Both the position numbers and the translations under genes were made by a program. Shown here piece by piece: positions 48,711-59,566 of a stretch of DNA of 64,000 nt (position 1 is its first letter; every line of letters begins with the position of its first letter). A model generated the notes under the pieces. The model ran no database searches, was not told where the DNA came from, and saw only the letters and a list, made by a program, of their open reading frames with translations. Source of the stretch: Chrysogorgia sp. JL179-B06 (lineage: Eukaryota; Cnidaria; Anthozoa; Scleralcyonacea; Chrysogorgiidae); NCBI GenBank assembly GCA_035772405.1, contig JAYKKM010000141.1, forward strand, positions 102,001-166,000. The letters are read 5' to 3'.

Positions 48711-50644
48711 CTAAAAATACAGGGCGGAAAAACGAGAAAAAAAGTTACATATTTTACAAAAAGAGTTGGTAAAAAATATTTTTAAAAAGCGCTGTTACAT
48801 GCAACTCTTATTATTAATGATGATATTTTCTTATCATTATTCGGCACAACAAATGAGCATTGTTAGGGATTCGCCAGGAAATGTTATCGAGTTGTCAATA
48901 TAAGTGCCCAGCACAAAATACAAACAAGACGCATGTTCAGGCGTTTACTCGGGCTACTGATTTCTGCAATCAGGCACTGCGGGCGTTGTGTAGCGTTCGT
49001 TTAAATAAGTGGGAAACTTTTAGAAGCAATGTAGTTACGTAGAGTTGGGGTATAACTGTGAGAGCTATTTTGATTGTACGTATATATACAAGATTTGACG
49101 GAGGGGAGGAAGAAAAATAAGGCGTCTGCACGCAGGCTACCCGTAATGCAGAACCCCTGACACGCAGACGAAATTTAATGTAAACACTAAACACCGCCAA
49201 GGCCACGGCAATGCTATTTTTTCTAGTATCTGTTCGAATGAAGGTCTTCGTGTGTCAATACTTATATACAAATCAACGGCAACTTATATGAAACATATCT
49301 GTTACGAAATTACAACGGTTTAATTAACATAAAAGCATTAAATCATCGGTTAAAACGTGGAATAGATCTTGAAGCCATGTCCTTTGATTTTAAAGACGAG
49401 TTTGGGTACTTATACAATAATCGCTTACACATTTTCGCATATAACATCTGATCTTCACATTTTAAGTAGACGAAACCTACAGCGTTCGATTCCAGATTCA
49501 AGTGATCATTTCGATATAGAATTGATTTAAATCGGACAAAAACACAACGTTTCATATAATGATAAATATTACGGAGTTTCACGGGATAAATGTCAATACA
49601 GCATAATATTTCGCTGTCCTTTCGAAGCCATTCCGTCTTCATGATTGATCTCTCATCTGTGTTTCTCTCATCTTGGAGAGAATCTTCGCCATGGTTTGCG
49701 GGTTTACCGGTTTCGGTAAACTTTTTCATCCGCGATCGGCCTGCGCAGTTGTAAGCGTTGTGAGCATATACACGATCAAGACAGTTATCAGCCACATCGC
49801 TGATTAAGTTAACCAGTCATTTTCAAAATCTATCAACTGAGTCAAAGTACAACTCGACCTGAAAGGAAAAGCTGTCGAAAAGAAAGAACTCGGTCACATG
49901 ACTCGGCTTTACATGCCTCGAGGTTCTCAAAGCCTGACGGGAAATATTATTGCGCAATTTTTCAGATTTGTGGAACCCCAAAAATAAAATACGACTACTA
50001 ATAATGAAGCCGAAAGCTAGACTAGCGCTACCACAGGGCCCGAGAGCTATCAATAAAAAGAATAAACAAGAGACGGATAGAATTGGTCGAGGTCTGGATA
50101 ACTCATGATATCATGTGTAAGCCGATGCAATAATTGTTTTATTATACATTCAAAATACAAACGAAGACATCTCGTTCGCACGTAGCGATGACATTTCGTT
50201 ATGTCTGGTTGAACTTCCGCAGAACATTGATCTCGGTCCGGATAGCTCATCACATCATGTGTATTTGCTATATTAACTATTGGATTTGTTTGCAGAACTT
50301 GGATTTTAACAGGTCGGTAATGGTCGGCTACCACATTCATGTTAAATGCAACACTTTTCATTGTTGAGGTCAAGACAGTTTAATTACGACTAGCACAAAA
50401 TTAATTTAAGTGATAAAAACTGACTGGTGACGATGTGGAGATATTTCTTGCATTGAGAATTGGTGGTGTTTGGAAAATTACACTTTAAAAGGGGAACTCT
50501 CCCAAAACAAGTTGTGTTCATGCATGAAACATATTATCTCAATTAGCTTAACCCTGAAATATTATAGCGTAGTTCCCTTTGCTAACGAGAAATAGCGAGC
50601 CAAAATCACAGAAATCGCCAAGTTTTCGACGCCATGTTTTGTTT
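48711..50644. other. Non-coding; expected first intron of ZC3H15
   Basis: Upstream ZC3H15 exons (the conserved lysine-rich N-terminus) were looked for and not found. Minus-strand ORFs at 49343-49795 and 49823-50053 have no recognisable motif. Two phrases, GATAACTCATGATATCATGTG (50097) and GATAGCTCATCACATCATGTG (50241), show a 144-bp local duplication. Confidence 0.4.
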
Positions 50645-50968
50645 TGGATGCTTTTCTGTTTTGTTTTGTAGGCGATCACAATGAGTTTCGTTGCTTAGCG
50701 TTCATCTGACGAGGATTATTCTAGTTCAGGTTCTTCTAGTTCCTCAGGCAAGAACATACACGAAGTTATTGCTGTAAGAACTTCTCTAGGTTGAAATCAA
50801 TAACCTTAATCACTCTAATCACTTTTCTGTTGTAAGTTATGTGCAAAAAATTCGTCTAGGTTCTCGCCTGAGGAACTATAAGAACTTGAACTAGAATAAT
50901 CTTCGTCAGATGAACGCTAAATAACGAAACTCGTTATGATCGCCAACAAAACAAAACAAAAAATAGGT
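50645..50968. mobile_element. Foldback element with arms of about 115 bp
   Basis: TTTTGTTTTGTAGGCGATCA and on to GAACTAGAA-type sequence in the left arm is mirrored in the right arm, ending TGATCGCCAACAAAACAAAA. The arms include TCATCTGACGAGGATTATTC and its inverse. One strand of an arm reads RSSDEDYSSSGSSSSSG, a serine-rich stretch that may come from a transposon protein. Confidence 0.8.
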
Positions 50969-51690
50969 ACACTATGCATACATGTATCTGCGCATGCTTG
51001 TAGCATTTGAAGAATTATATGGATGATTGCACTGTACCTCTAACCTTCGCTCAGCAGAAACCTCTGCGGAGAAGAGAGGAGCTATATTGAACTATATGAC
51101 CGTACCTACTTCATGCAGACAATATACAAATATTTCAACCAGTTTTAAGATTAGTTATATTTAGAAATCATATGTAACTTTATATACATAAATTATAATT
51201 TATTAAGAGGTATTGCTCAGTGAGGGAATGCTTGATGTTTGGCAGTGGTTTGACCAAATGAAAGAGCATTCTAGCAAATATAAAGGCATATTGTAAACAT
51301 TATTTCAGTACATGTAACAGCTTTTTTGCGTCTACGTTGCTTAGCAACGTAAACGCGATGTTATCGGCGGCGGACTATATATAAGTGTCTGGACACTCGT
51401 ATCTGTGACGTACCAACCTGGATCACATGACCTACCGAACTTTTAGAAGTTGTAGCGTCCGTGCGTACATCTATAGTCTATCCTGACATTTTCTCATTTT
51501 TCTGTCTACTGTTTGCTTTGATTTTCCATATTTTATCAAGGTAAGGCGACAAGTTATGAGTGAGTGTTAGCGTCATGTTAATCGACATGAAATTTGTTGA
51601 TCAGTTCTCGTGTGAACATATTTTACGATTTTTGCAAAAAAAAAAAGTAAAAGGCAGCACTTTCCTTGTGATAGTAGCCACTATCTATAT
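50969..51690. other. Non-coding; possible promoter-like sequence
   Basis: A TATA-like CTATATATAAG lies near 51376 with no downstream gene that I can confirm. It may belong to the element whose coding remnant starts near 51948. Confidence 0.3.
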
Positions 51691-51947
51691 ATGTTTTATT
51701 TGATTCATATTTTTTTCTGTTTTAGGAGTCTTGGACAGGAAAGATTTGCGAGTTCATCACTTGTTCTCACAGGAACCATTGTGTTCGCGTTGATTAAGAG
51801 TTCGATCAGATACTTATTGTGTGGTATCACACAACGCAAATTAAACGAAGCCATTGTGCTCGTTCGCCCATTGGCATTGAGGCAAAAATATAACTCGCCC
51901 ATTGAGGAAACTACAATTCGCCCGTTGAGGAAACTACAACTCGTCCG

Positions 51948-52460
51948 TTGAAGCAATCTACACAGCTACTGTATGAACATGAATCATTTGAAATGGGAGT
52001 AACGATTGAGCAAATATACAGAGCTCGAATTGGTGCCCACAATAGTATTGCAAAAACCAAAAGGATATTAAATCTCGAAGGTATTATTTGGTATACAATG
52101 CCAATATTAATATTATTATTATATCGCTGTGTATTTTTAATAGGCTATATCGTGTATGTTGCACTATTGTTAAGATTGGCAAATGATGTTGAGGAAAATC
52201 TAGGACCTACTGTATATGATACAATTTATGCAAATTTTAGTCAAGGCAATTCAAGACAATTTGGACAAAATGCTGGTAAACAATATGTAGCTATGTCACT
52301 GACTGCAATAATATATACTCAAGTAAAATATATTACAACTTGGGATTCACGATTTTTAAATACGATATTATGTACTGGAAATAACCTTTATACTTGCATA
52401 GGTAATTGCATTAAAACATATTTTTTGCTATTAACTGATGTGCATGAAGAATGTATTTGA
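51948..52460 (+). pseudogene. 2A-like peptide plus cysteine-protease-like fragment of a mobile element
   Basis: An open frame of 170 codons. The middle part is strongly hydrophobic (MPILILLLYRCVFLIGYIVY), directly followed by LANDVEENLGPTVYD, a 2A-like sequence in which the usual NPGP has become NLGP (52185-52208). Next comes FSQGNSRQFGQNAGKQYVAM, SLTAIIYTQV, WDSRFLNTILCTGNNLY and YFLLLTDVHE. I recognise this layout from proteins of Helitron-type elements in cnidarians, where the block after the 2A resembles an OTU- or C76-like cysteine protease and has Cys where this copy has Tyr (GKQY). Both changes suggest an inactive remnant. The protease name is inference. Confidence 0.55.
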
Positions 52461-52596
52461 ATTGATGATTAAGTTTATCATTATATAGTGATTCCTTTGC
52501 TGGTGGGGTTTTACTATAACCCAGGCGTTCTTTGTCAGCACCCACAAGCAATTGTCTTCTGGACTATCTTTTTATTAGTATTAAAGTCCATTAGGT
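52461..52596. other. Non-coding, inverted phrase
   Basis: TTACTATAACCCAGGCGTTC TTTGTCAG near 52511 is mirrored at 52715-52744 (CTGACAAAGAACGCCGGGAT GTAGTAAAA). It thus forms an inverted repeat around the G-run and the telomere-like sequence. Confidence 0.6.
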
Positions 52597-52690
52597 GGGG
52601 GGGGGGGGGGGGGGGGGGGTTAGAAAACCCATTAGGCAGGGGGTTAGGGTTAGTTGGTTTAGGGTTAGTTGGTTTGAGGTTAGCAGTTCT
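52597..52690. repeat. Poly-G run and telomere-like repeats
   Basis: 23 G bases, then GGGTTAGGGTTAGTTGGTTT and AGGGTTAGTTGGTTTGAGGT. The TTAGGG-like words are degenerate and embedded in an inverted repeat. Confidence 0.8.
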
Positions 52691-54157
52691 ATGATAGACG
52701 ATTGCTTGCGGGCACTGACAAAGAACGCCGGGATGTAGTAAAACCCTTGCTAGTGACGTATTTATATAATAATACTTTGGGTTAGGTTTTCGGGCATGTT
52801 TGGGTTAATAAAGTTCGTGATTTAGTTTTGGGGTTAGCACTAGCATGAACAACCATTAAATTACGTGGAGTACTGGAAACCAAGCTATTCTAGCAATGTC
52901 TGCGATGATGTGATCATTCCCCCCCACACACACACACACACACGCACTTCTCCAGGTCTGGAGACGCCACTGAGTGTAGGCACCATACAGTGTAAACACT
53001 AATATACCTGTGCTACAGTAAATACTAAATATCATCTGTATCCAGATTGTTTATTTTGTGCTATTCAGCACTAATGAATTAGAACTGTTTAATAGGTATA
53101 ATAACTGCACTCTACCATACAGCAAAATAATATTACATTTTATGATTGACATTGTTCAATAAAACATGTTCCTGTATTTCTGCAAGTAGTCTAATAACCC
53201 AAGACCACGCGCTAAAAAACTACGATACCCACTCTGTAGTGTAGAACCATGTCCATGTATGCAGTCAATGCATCAGATAAACAATGGGCTATACCAATAA
53301 TGGGTGTATAGTTTTACCACAATAAATATGTTTGTTCAGTTTTCGATGGTTAATACATTAATGGTTAATACTGTATCAGTCCACCAAGTCATGTGTAAAG
53401 TAATTTCACTTCCAACAAATGTAAATACCAATATTAATTGCTTCCAGTTTTACCATTGTATATCTGTGCCACAATGGTAATTGCGCCCCATCTCAAACGT
53501 AGACGCATGTACGTATATTGATTACCTATTTTTTTTTAATTTGTAAAGTCATCACTAATACATGTTACAGTAGGTTCACAATCTTTTTATAGTCCATATG
53601 ATGAAGTATGTTAAACACATGAATATTCTCATTTCTCAGTCAAGTCCTAGGTATATTGCGACAGGAACAAAACTGTCCACATTCATCAAACAGTTTCCAG
53701 GGCTTTGATTCCAAACATTTTGCTACTTACGAAGCACTTTATTTCACTGCAGTAGTAGTTAAACTGCCAGAGTTGGAAGAACAATGAACTTGGTGCCAAA
53801 GTGTAGTAGCAGATGTTATGGGTCATAAATTGGCAGTCAACCATCCGTAGAAAACGTTGAGAATCGACATGGGTACAATCCAACTTCAGTTTCATGTATA
53901 AGTTCATACTTTATAGAACATACATGTACATGTTCATAACAGCTTCAGCACAATTCATCACAATATAATGTATCAATCATACAAATTACAGCATCAAATC
54001 CAGATTATGTCCATATACAGCACACCATCAGATCCATAAAATATAATTGTGTTGTGTCAGAAATCCATATAGATATCATATACTCAGTTTTGTATTTTGT
54101 ATCTTACTGCATCAAATTGATACAGTCCATGGTACAGCGTTAGATCGATACATAAGA
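52691..54157. other. Non-coding, unassigned
   Basis: Contains a short (CA)n at 52925-52942. No coding motif. It could include a 3' UTR if the exon candidate at 54158 is real. Confidence 0.35.
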
Positions 54158-54216
54158 TTAGAGTAGATGCCAATGTATAAGTTTCTTCCGGTGTTCTGAC
54201 AGATTATCCAACCAAT
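54158..54216 (-). other. Possible terminal exon of an unknown gene
   Basis: On the minus strand a strong acceptor (TTTTTTTGTTTTGCAG) is followed by a frame that reads WLDNLSEHRKKLIHWHLL and stops. The peptide looks coding (charged, with tryptophans), but I cannot assign it, and no matching upstream exon was found. Confidence 0.3.
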
Positions 54217-54553
54217 CTGCAAAACAAAAAAATGTGTTAGAATTGTAAATGAAGGCAATCACGTGTTATTATGATCTGAAGCTAAATATCTGCTTTTCAT
54301 GCAGCTCCTATTTGCTTTGTTTTAATTAAAACAATTAATTAATGCATATATGGCTTTATGGTCTTTCTAAAATGTGTGAACTAGCTTGTGATTCTGGTAA
54401 ATTCGTAAAAATATGATTTATTATTGTTTTATTATCTGTAGTGTAACTGGACACTAATTGTCTGTATTGATTATCAATGATAAAAAAACCTTATATAAAT
54501 GCTGTCTACTGGCCTCATCTAACCAATTAACATTGAAATCACCAATAAATATA
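54217..54553. other. Non-coding, unassigned
   Basis: AT-rich, nothing recognised. Confidence 0.35.
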
Positions 54554-54918
54554 TTAAGGTGGCTCGATAGTCTAAATAATGAGAAATTGCATATTTTTTT
54601 ATTTTGGTTCATTGCATAGCTCTAACGGTGGTCTTGATTATTGAAACATTTCACACTTGTAGCATTTGTATATCTAGAGAAATTGTGTTTATGATCGATA
54701 AGCGGCAGATTTTATGCAAATTAGTTTTCTGGATTTATTGGAAACACGATTTCTCCACTCAGGTAAACTACTAAACGTTGAGGGTATAAAACTTTTCAGT
54801 AAACAAGACCACCACAAGAGCTATGCAATGAACCACAATGAAGCTCAGATCTGCATTACAAACATTTTTATGCGAAAAAATGCAATTTTTCATGATTAAG
54901 ACTATCAAGCCACCTTAA
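54554..54918. mobile_element. TTAA-flanked foldback MITE
   Basis: TTAA then GGTGGCTCGATAGTC at the left end and GACTATCAAGCCACC then TTAA at the right. Internal pairing is extensive: GGTTCATTGCATAGCTCT near 54605 is the inverse of AGAGCTATGCAATGAACC near 54817. Confidence 0.85.
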
Positions 54919-55432
54919 AGTGTTTTTTCTCAAATTCTGAAATTTGAAGGCCACAAGATGCTATTTTTCTGATATTATCAAAAATATTTTACCTATATGT
55001 ATGAAATTTTCACTGTGAGTTGATACAGGTATTAAAAATATCTAGGGCCTTTGGAAAAGATGTAATTGGACATTTTCTCCCTTATTTTTGGGAAAGGCTA
55101 AAATATATGAAGGCATTGACATATCTCTAAAATAATTCGTCATTGCACAGCTCTGGTATTGCACGTTCCACATATAAAATTTCAGACCCTTAGCACCTAC
55201 CTGTTTGGAGAAATCACTATTGGCGCGTATTACAGTTTCGTGCCTTTAAAAATGTTGTGTTCGCGGAAAAGGGTGTGACTGCTAAGCAATTAAAGATATT
55301 GACCCAAATCTTTTTCTTTGTAAATGCTATTGGACCATGTTAACTACTTATGTAAAAAATATGACTATATAAAATTTGTATGATAAATTGTACTCTCAAA
55401 ATTACTCCATTTTGACTATCGAGCCACCTTAA
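54915..55432. mobile_element. Second TTAA MITE segment sharing the terminal repeat
   Basis: It starts at the TTAA that ends the previous MITE and finishes GACTATCGAGCCACC then TTAA at 55429-55432. Its left end lacks the full GGTGGCTCG repeat. With 54554 as the outer left end, the whole 54554-55432 block also forms one TTAA-to-TTAA unit. Confidence 0.65.
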
Positions 55433-55926
55433 ATTGAGAAGTACATATTAAGCTCAAAAATAAGCTTATTGTTTCACACAAGTCCAGCACTGATACTCTA
55501 GGTGATCGGTATATACCTATTATGCTTACATGTGTAAGAATCATGGTTTTCAAGACAGTTATCTCAATGCCATTACCATTATAACAACGTGGATATCCAG
55601 GAATGAATTCAACACGACTGTACACTGCCATACCACCATAGGGTCTTGAATTTATGGAAGACTGACCATCGTTTCTAAATAAGCTGTAACCATCTATGGC
55701 ATACATACTATCATTATCTGAGCTCATACATGTATGTACCTCGAGTTTCAGAAAAAATATTGATGTCAGTATTTGTAAAATTTAAATCATGCCTAACATC
55801 ATCAATATGTTTGTGTAAAGACCTTGCATTTAGGTACATGTAGCATAACTTAAACAAAATCTGATTCGTTTTATAAATAGGAGTAACACAAAGTTCAAGT
55901 TTGCGTTCATTCCTTAGAATTTCCAT
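55433..55926 (-). pseudogene. AP-endonuclease-like domain of a Helitron (Helentron-type), fragment
   Basis: On the minus strand 55926-55714 reads YLNARSLHKHIDDVRHDLNF, TNTDINIFSE. 55727-55440 reads MYAIDGYSLFRNDGQSSINS, RPYGGMAVYSR, and TVLKTMILTHVSIIGIYRSP. This is the N-terminal half of an exonuclease-endonuclease-phosphatase fold, with N-A-R-S, the SE of the ET-type motif and the GG-A-VY block in the expected order. One frame change occurs near 55720. The domain lies directly downstream of the helicase remnant on the same strand, as in Helentron-type elements, which carry such an endonuclease after the helicase. It is cut at 55432 by the TTAA MITE. Confidence 0.7.
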
Positions 55927-55927
55927 C

Positions 55928-57273
55928 TCAGTTTACAGCTATTTTTTGTTCACATAGGTCAGTGATGTATAAACCTTCTATAGTTGTTACCCTGCTTAAA
56001 CCAACATAATGAATATGAGGTATTGCTCTTCTAGTGTTGAAATTTACAACAATTCTTTGCTCAGTGTCACCTTGTGAACGATGAATTGTCTTAGCCGCGG
56101 CAGGTCTCAATGGAAACTGTTTTCTAACAACTTGAGCAGTTTGGTTTCTACCCACAGCAAACTGAGTAGTGATTGGCTTTACTGGAGTCCATGTTGATTC
56201 GATACTTTGCACATAAAGGTGTTTATTTTCATGTCTGGTCTTCTCGCCAACATCAACATGATCAAACTGTACCCATATTATTCCTGATTTATTGCTTTGG
56301 TTCAATTGCACCTTTTTAATGACATTACCAGCACCATTTGTCATGCCACCGTCAGTCCGTGCATTTAATGCTGTCTCAGTTCTTTCCCCCACTGACAACT
56401 GGTATATCACCATAGATTAGTTAAGCAGTATCGATTTGTCGATCCAGATTATGAACGGTTTCTCGAGCATATACGGTACTGGCAGCCATCACAGGCACTG
56501 TTGGACACAATCCAGAAAGGGCAAGTAATATACCCCTACTCAGAACCAACTGATAAGGATATCGTACGAGTTTCTGACAGTTTCTAAACGTGCTTCACTT
56601 AGGGTGAATAAAGCTGTAGTTTCTGCTATGTTCGCTGAAGCGAACCATTAGCAATTGTTCAATGTGACAATGATTCCGAGGCGATGGCTGTGTATAAGAA
56701 CATGAGTGTGATTATAACGCAGAATCGTGATAAGGTTAATAGCTTTGTTGATGGACAACGTAACGTAAGTTGTTTAGTCTGCTGGAGTCAAGAGGTTTGT
56801 AATTCTTTGAAGATTGACATTCAGGTATTGCAAGTGCACTATGTATTGTGTTACCTTTAATGTTAAACGCTGCTTTGCCAGTTGGTGCAAGCATTAATAC
56901 TTTTACTTGTTGGAAATCATCACCAGCTCTAGTATTATAGTACTTTAGTGCTGCTTGATACAGATGTGATTTAATATTAGCTGCTCAGTATTTGATGCAG
57001 TAGAAGGAATTCCAAGATCACCAGAAAGATCATAGTTCTCATTAAAACAGGATGAAGGTCTTGTGCACCTTCCGATTCGTCTTGATGCTCAACGTTCTGT
57101 GTCCCTGGTGCAATTAGGTCATAATTGTCATCATTATCGTCCATGTTAAACTGATCTTGAATCTCATTAAGGTCTTCACTACATATCGCATATTGTTTGA
57201 TTTGATCATCTATAATATATTTTACTTGTACATAGTATTCCTGATATAAAGAACAATTACCTAAAAAGTTCAC
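55928..57273 (-). pseudogene. Helitron-type Pif1-like helicase remnant with internal inversion
   Basis: Minus strand: 57273-56977 reads an acidic region (IKQYAICSEDLNEIQDQFNM). About 56960-56800 reads QAALKYYNTRAGDDFQQVKV and MLAPTGKAAFNIKGNTIHSA, a helicase motif Ia region. 56413-55928 reads LNARTDGGMTNGAGNVIKKV, IWVQFDHVDVGEKTR, FPLRPAAAKTIHRSQGDTEQ and HIHYVGLSRVTTIEGLYITD, the last helicase motifs of the Pif1/RecD type. The stretch 56425-56790 belongs to the same helicase but reads on the plus strand (YERFLEHIRYWQPSQALLDT, MSVIITQNRDKVNSFVDGQR), so it is inverted in place. The Walker A and B region is deleted. No Rep domain was found. Confidence 0.78.
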
Positions 57274-57344
57274 GGTAATGTTTCTCAGAATCTACCTCTT
57301 TATTGAAGCAAACACTTCGAATAATACTAGCTTTTGATCTTTCC

Positions 57345-57542
57345 TTATTCTTGATGACAATTTTCTTTTTCTTCTGCGTCATCGTCATCATTGTCCTCGT
57401 TTAAGTTCGTCTCAAGTGGAAGATCACATGAGTCATACCATGCTGTCCAATCAGCAAGAGTCACATGCTTAAGACTAGAAGGTGGTTTTATGTATCGTTT
57501 TACCAAGCCAGATGCATAAATTTCATCACAATCATCTTCCAT
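57345..57542 (-). pseudogene. Fragment upstream of the Helitron helicase
   Basis: On the minus strand it reads CDEIYASGLVKRYIKPPSSL, then VTLADWTAWYDSC and an acidic tail. This block lies between the Rep and helicase parts in Helitron proteins that I recall from invertebrates. It is separated from the next helicase piece by a frameshift or deletion near 57300. Confidence 0.6.
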
Positions 57543-57713
57543 TTTATTAATTTCCTGTAAAGGTTAATTAATAACAATTCGAAAGTGAACTCTTTTACAA
57601 CTCTGAACTATCTTGAGTCTTGTGTATAATATTAATGTTTGTAGAACAGTGAACCTTGGAAATCTAAATAGAAATACAGTCCCTGAAATCGATAGTTTGT
57701 GTGTAGTGTGTTT
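57543..57713. other. Gap between element fragments
   Basis: Short non-coding stretch, nothing recognised. Confidence 0.35.
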
Positions 57714-58110
57714 TTAAACTGAAAGGAACTTACATCTACTTTCTAATAATACATGTGGAGTTACTTGAACTGTACCTTCTTGTCTGTTTCCAGTATGCAT
57801 GGGACCTGGATTTAACTCAATATCACCTGAAAGCAATAGCTTCTTATTAGAAACACAATATTGGTCATTGTCGAAAGGTAATTTTACACTATGACAACCC
57901 TCATTATCTAATACATAATTAAAGGCACAACCTCCATGTTTTGTGGGGTTAGTATTACCATTCCTGTAAATTTTAACAGGTTTCACACTGTCATCCTCTC
58001 TGTAGAGGCTCATTTCTACTTCGTAGAGGCTCATATCTCCTCCGAAGAGTCTTATTTCTCGTCTAAAGACGCTCATGTTTCTTCCGAAGAGGCTCATTGT
58101 TCCTCCGAAG
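57714..58110 (-). pseudogene. ORF fragment with a well-formed 2A peptide sequence
   Basis: Reading leftward on the minus strand, after the minisatellite, the frame gives GNTNPTKHGGCAFNYVLDNE, then GCHSVKLPFDNDQYC and LLLSGDIELNPGP (57801-57839), followed by MHTGNRQEGTVQVTPHVLL and a stop at 57714. LLLSGDIELNPGP fits the 2A consensus (D-x-E-x-N-P-G-P with an upstream LLL-x-G), which causes ribosome skipping between G and P. 2A sequences occur at the N-terminus of several non-LTR retrotransposon and Helitron-type proteins. The ORF upstream enters a minisatellite, so its true start is not known. It lies upstream of, and on the same strand as, the helicase remnant. Confidence 0.65.
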
Positions 58111-58612
58111 TGGCTTGTTTGATATCCTTCGAAGAGGCTTGTTTGATATCCTCCGAAGAGGCTTGTTTGATATCCTCCGAAGAGGCTTGTTTGATATCCT
58201 CCGAAGAGGCTGGTATGATATCCTCCGAAGAGGCTGGTATGATATCCTCCGAAGAGGCTCGTTTGATATCCTCCGAAGAGGCTCGTTTGATATCCTCCGA
58301 AGAGGCTGGTATGATATCCTTCCAAGAGGCTGGTATGATATCCTCCGAAGAGGCTCGTTTGATATCATCCGAAGAGGCTTGTTTGATATCCTCCGAAGAG
58401 GCTGGTATGATATCCTCCGAAGAGGCTGGTATGATATCCTCCGAAGAGGCTGGTATGATATCCTCCGAAGAGGCTGGTATGATATCCTCCTAAGAGGCTC
58501 GTTTGATATCCTCCTAAGAGGCTCGTTTGATATCCTCCGAAGAGGCTGGTTTGATATCCTCCTAAGAGGCTGGTCTGTAATCCTCCCAAGAGGCACATTT
58601 TCCCTCCCGTGA
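58080..58612. repeat. 24-bp minisatellite, about 21 copies
   Basis: The unit is TCCGAAGAGGCT(G/C/T)GTATGATATCC with small variants (TTTGATATCC in place of TATGATATCC, and CTAAGAGG for CGAAGAGG). 24 is divisible by three and the unit lacks stops in several frames, so both strands show long repetitive ORFs (for example YQTSLFGG and LRRISNEP repeats). These are probably not proteins. Confidence 0.95.
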
Positions 58613-59566
58613 GGCACAATTTCCCCCCAAAGTGTCACTAATACATTTTCATATATTCGAACAACACTTACCTCTTTAATCCGTGATGAATTGTTTGCGA
58701 ATACCATATTCATTTCGACAACCATAACACCGAAAATATGAAATCACAATTATGTTGCTTCGAAGTTCTTGTCACATGTCACAATGTCACGTGGTCATGG
58801 AAATCCCAGGCGACCCTGCGTGTATCCGCGAATCCATGTATGCCCCCGCGAGAAACTGAAGGAGCTGTGCTTTATTTAATGCTTTATTAAAAGTTGCCGT
58901 TTGAGCATAGTTTGATTTGCCACAACAAATAGGTGTAAAATAGACGAATTGTTTATTTTACTTGAAAAGCTTTTGACAAATACTTTTATATTTATAACAA
59001 CAGAGTTTTATTTAAGACACCAATGTACATGAAGTACTTCCGTATTCTAAATGAAATGGATGGCCAGTAATGCGGGCGCACGCGAAAGTAGCCTGCATCT
59101 GCCTGATACATGGCGTAAATGGCATTTTTTCCTTCCTTATAATCTAGTTTTTATAATATAGTAAACATTTTTTACTCGCTGTATCCATGAGCTATAAATG
59201 TATTCTTTGAAAATATCGGATTGGAATATTTCAAATACTGAGAGCTTCTACGACCCACTCTGGCCCAGTGGCCCTCACCATGAACCACATGATGTCATGA
59301 TAAATTATCGATATTCACGGCAGCGCAAAGGCAGCGCGCGCTTTTATCCATAAATGGTGTGATCACATGACAGAGGATCTCGTGACATGTGGGATGGCGA
59401 AGCACGAAGCAAGTCACATTTTAATGTTTTATTCAACAGTATATTAGGTATAAGATATATTTAATTTCTTAGATAATTTGCACGCTGTTTATACTTGCTA
59501 ATGCTAAACTACCCGGTCGTTTTTGTAAATTGTTGATTGTGTATGTAACTATCGACAGGCAGTTGA
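58613..59566. other. Non-coding, unassigned
   Basis: No gene or element boundary recognised between the minisatellite and Helitron H2. Confidence 0.4.

Noticed and set aside
49343..50053. Minus-strand ORFs as N-terminal exons of ZC3H15
   Set aside because: They lack the conserved lysine-rich N-terminal sequence and suitable splice phases.
52625..52690. An interstitial telomere
   Set aside because: Only a few degenerate TTAGGG-like words, and similar ones occur inside Helitrons.
58080..58612. A CRISPR array or a coding repeat protein
   Set aside because: Units are contiguous with no spacers, so not CRISPR. Openness in several frames on both strands argues against a selected protein.
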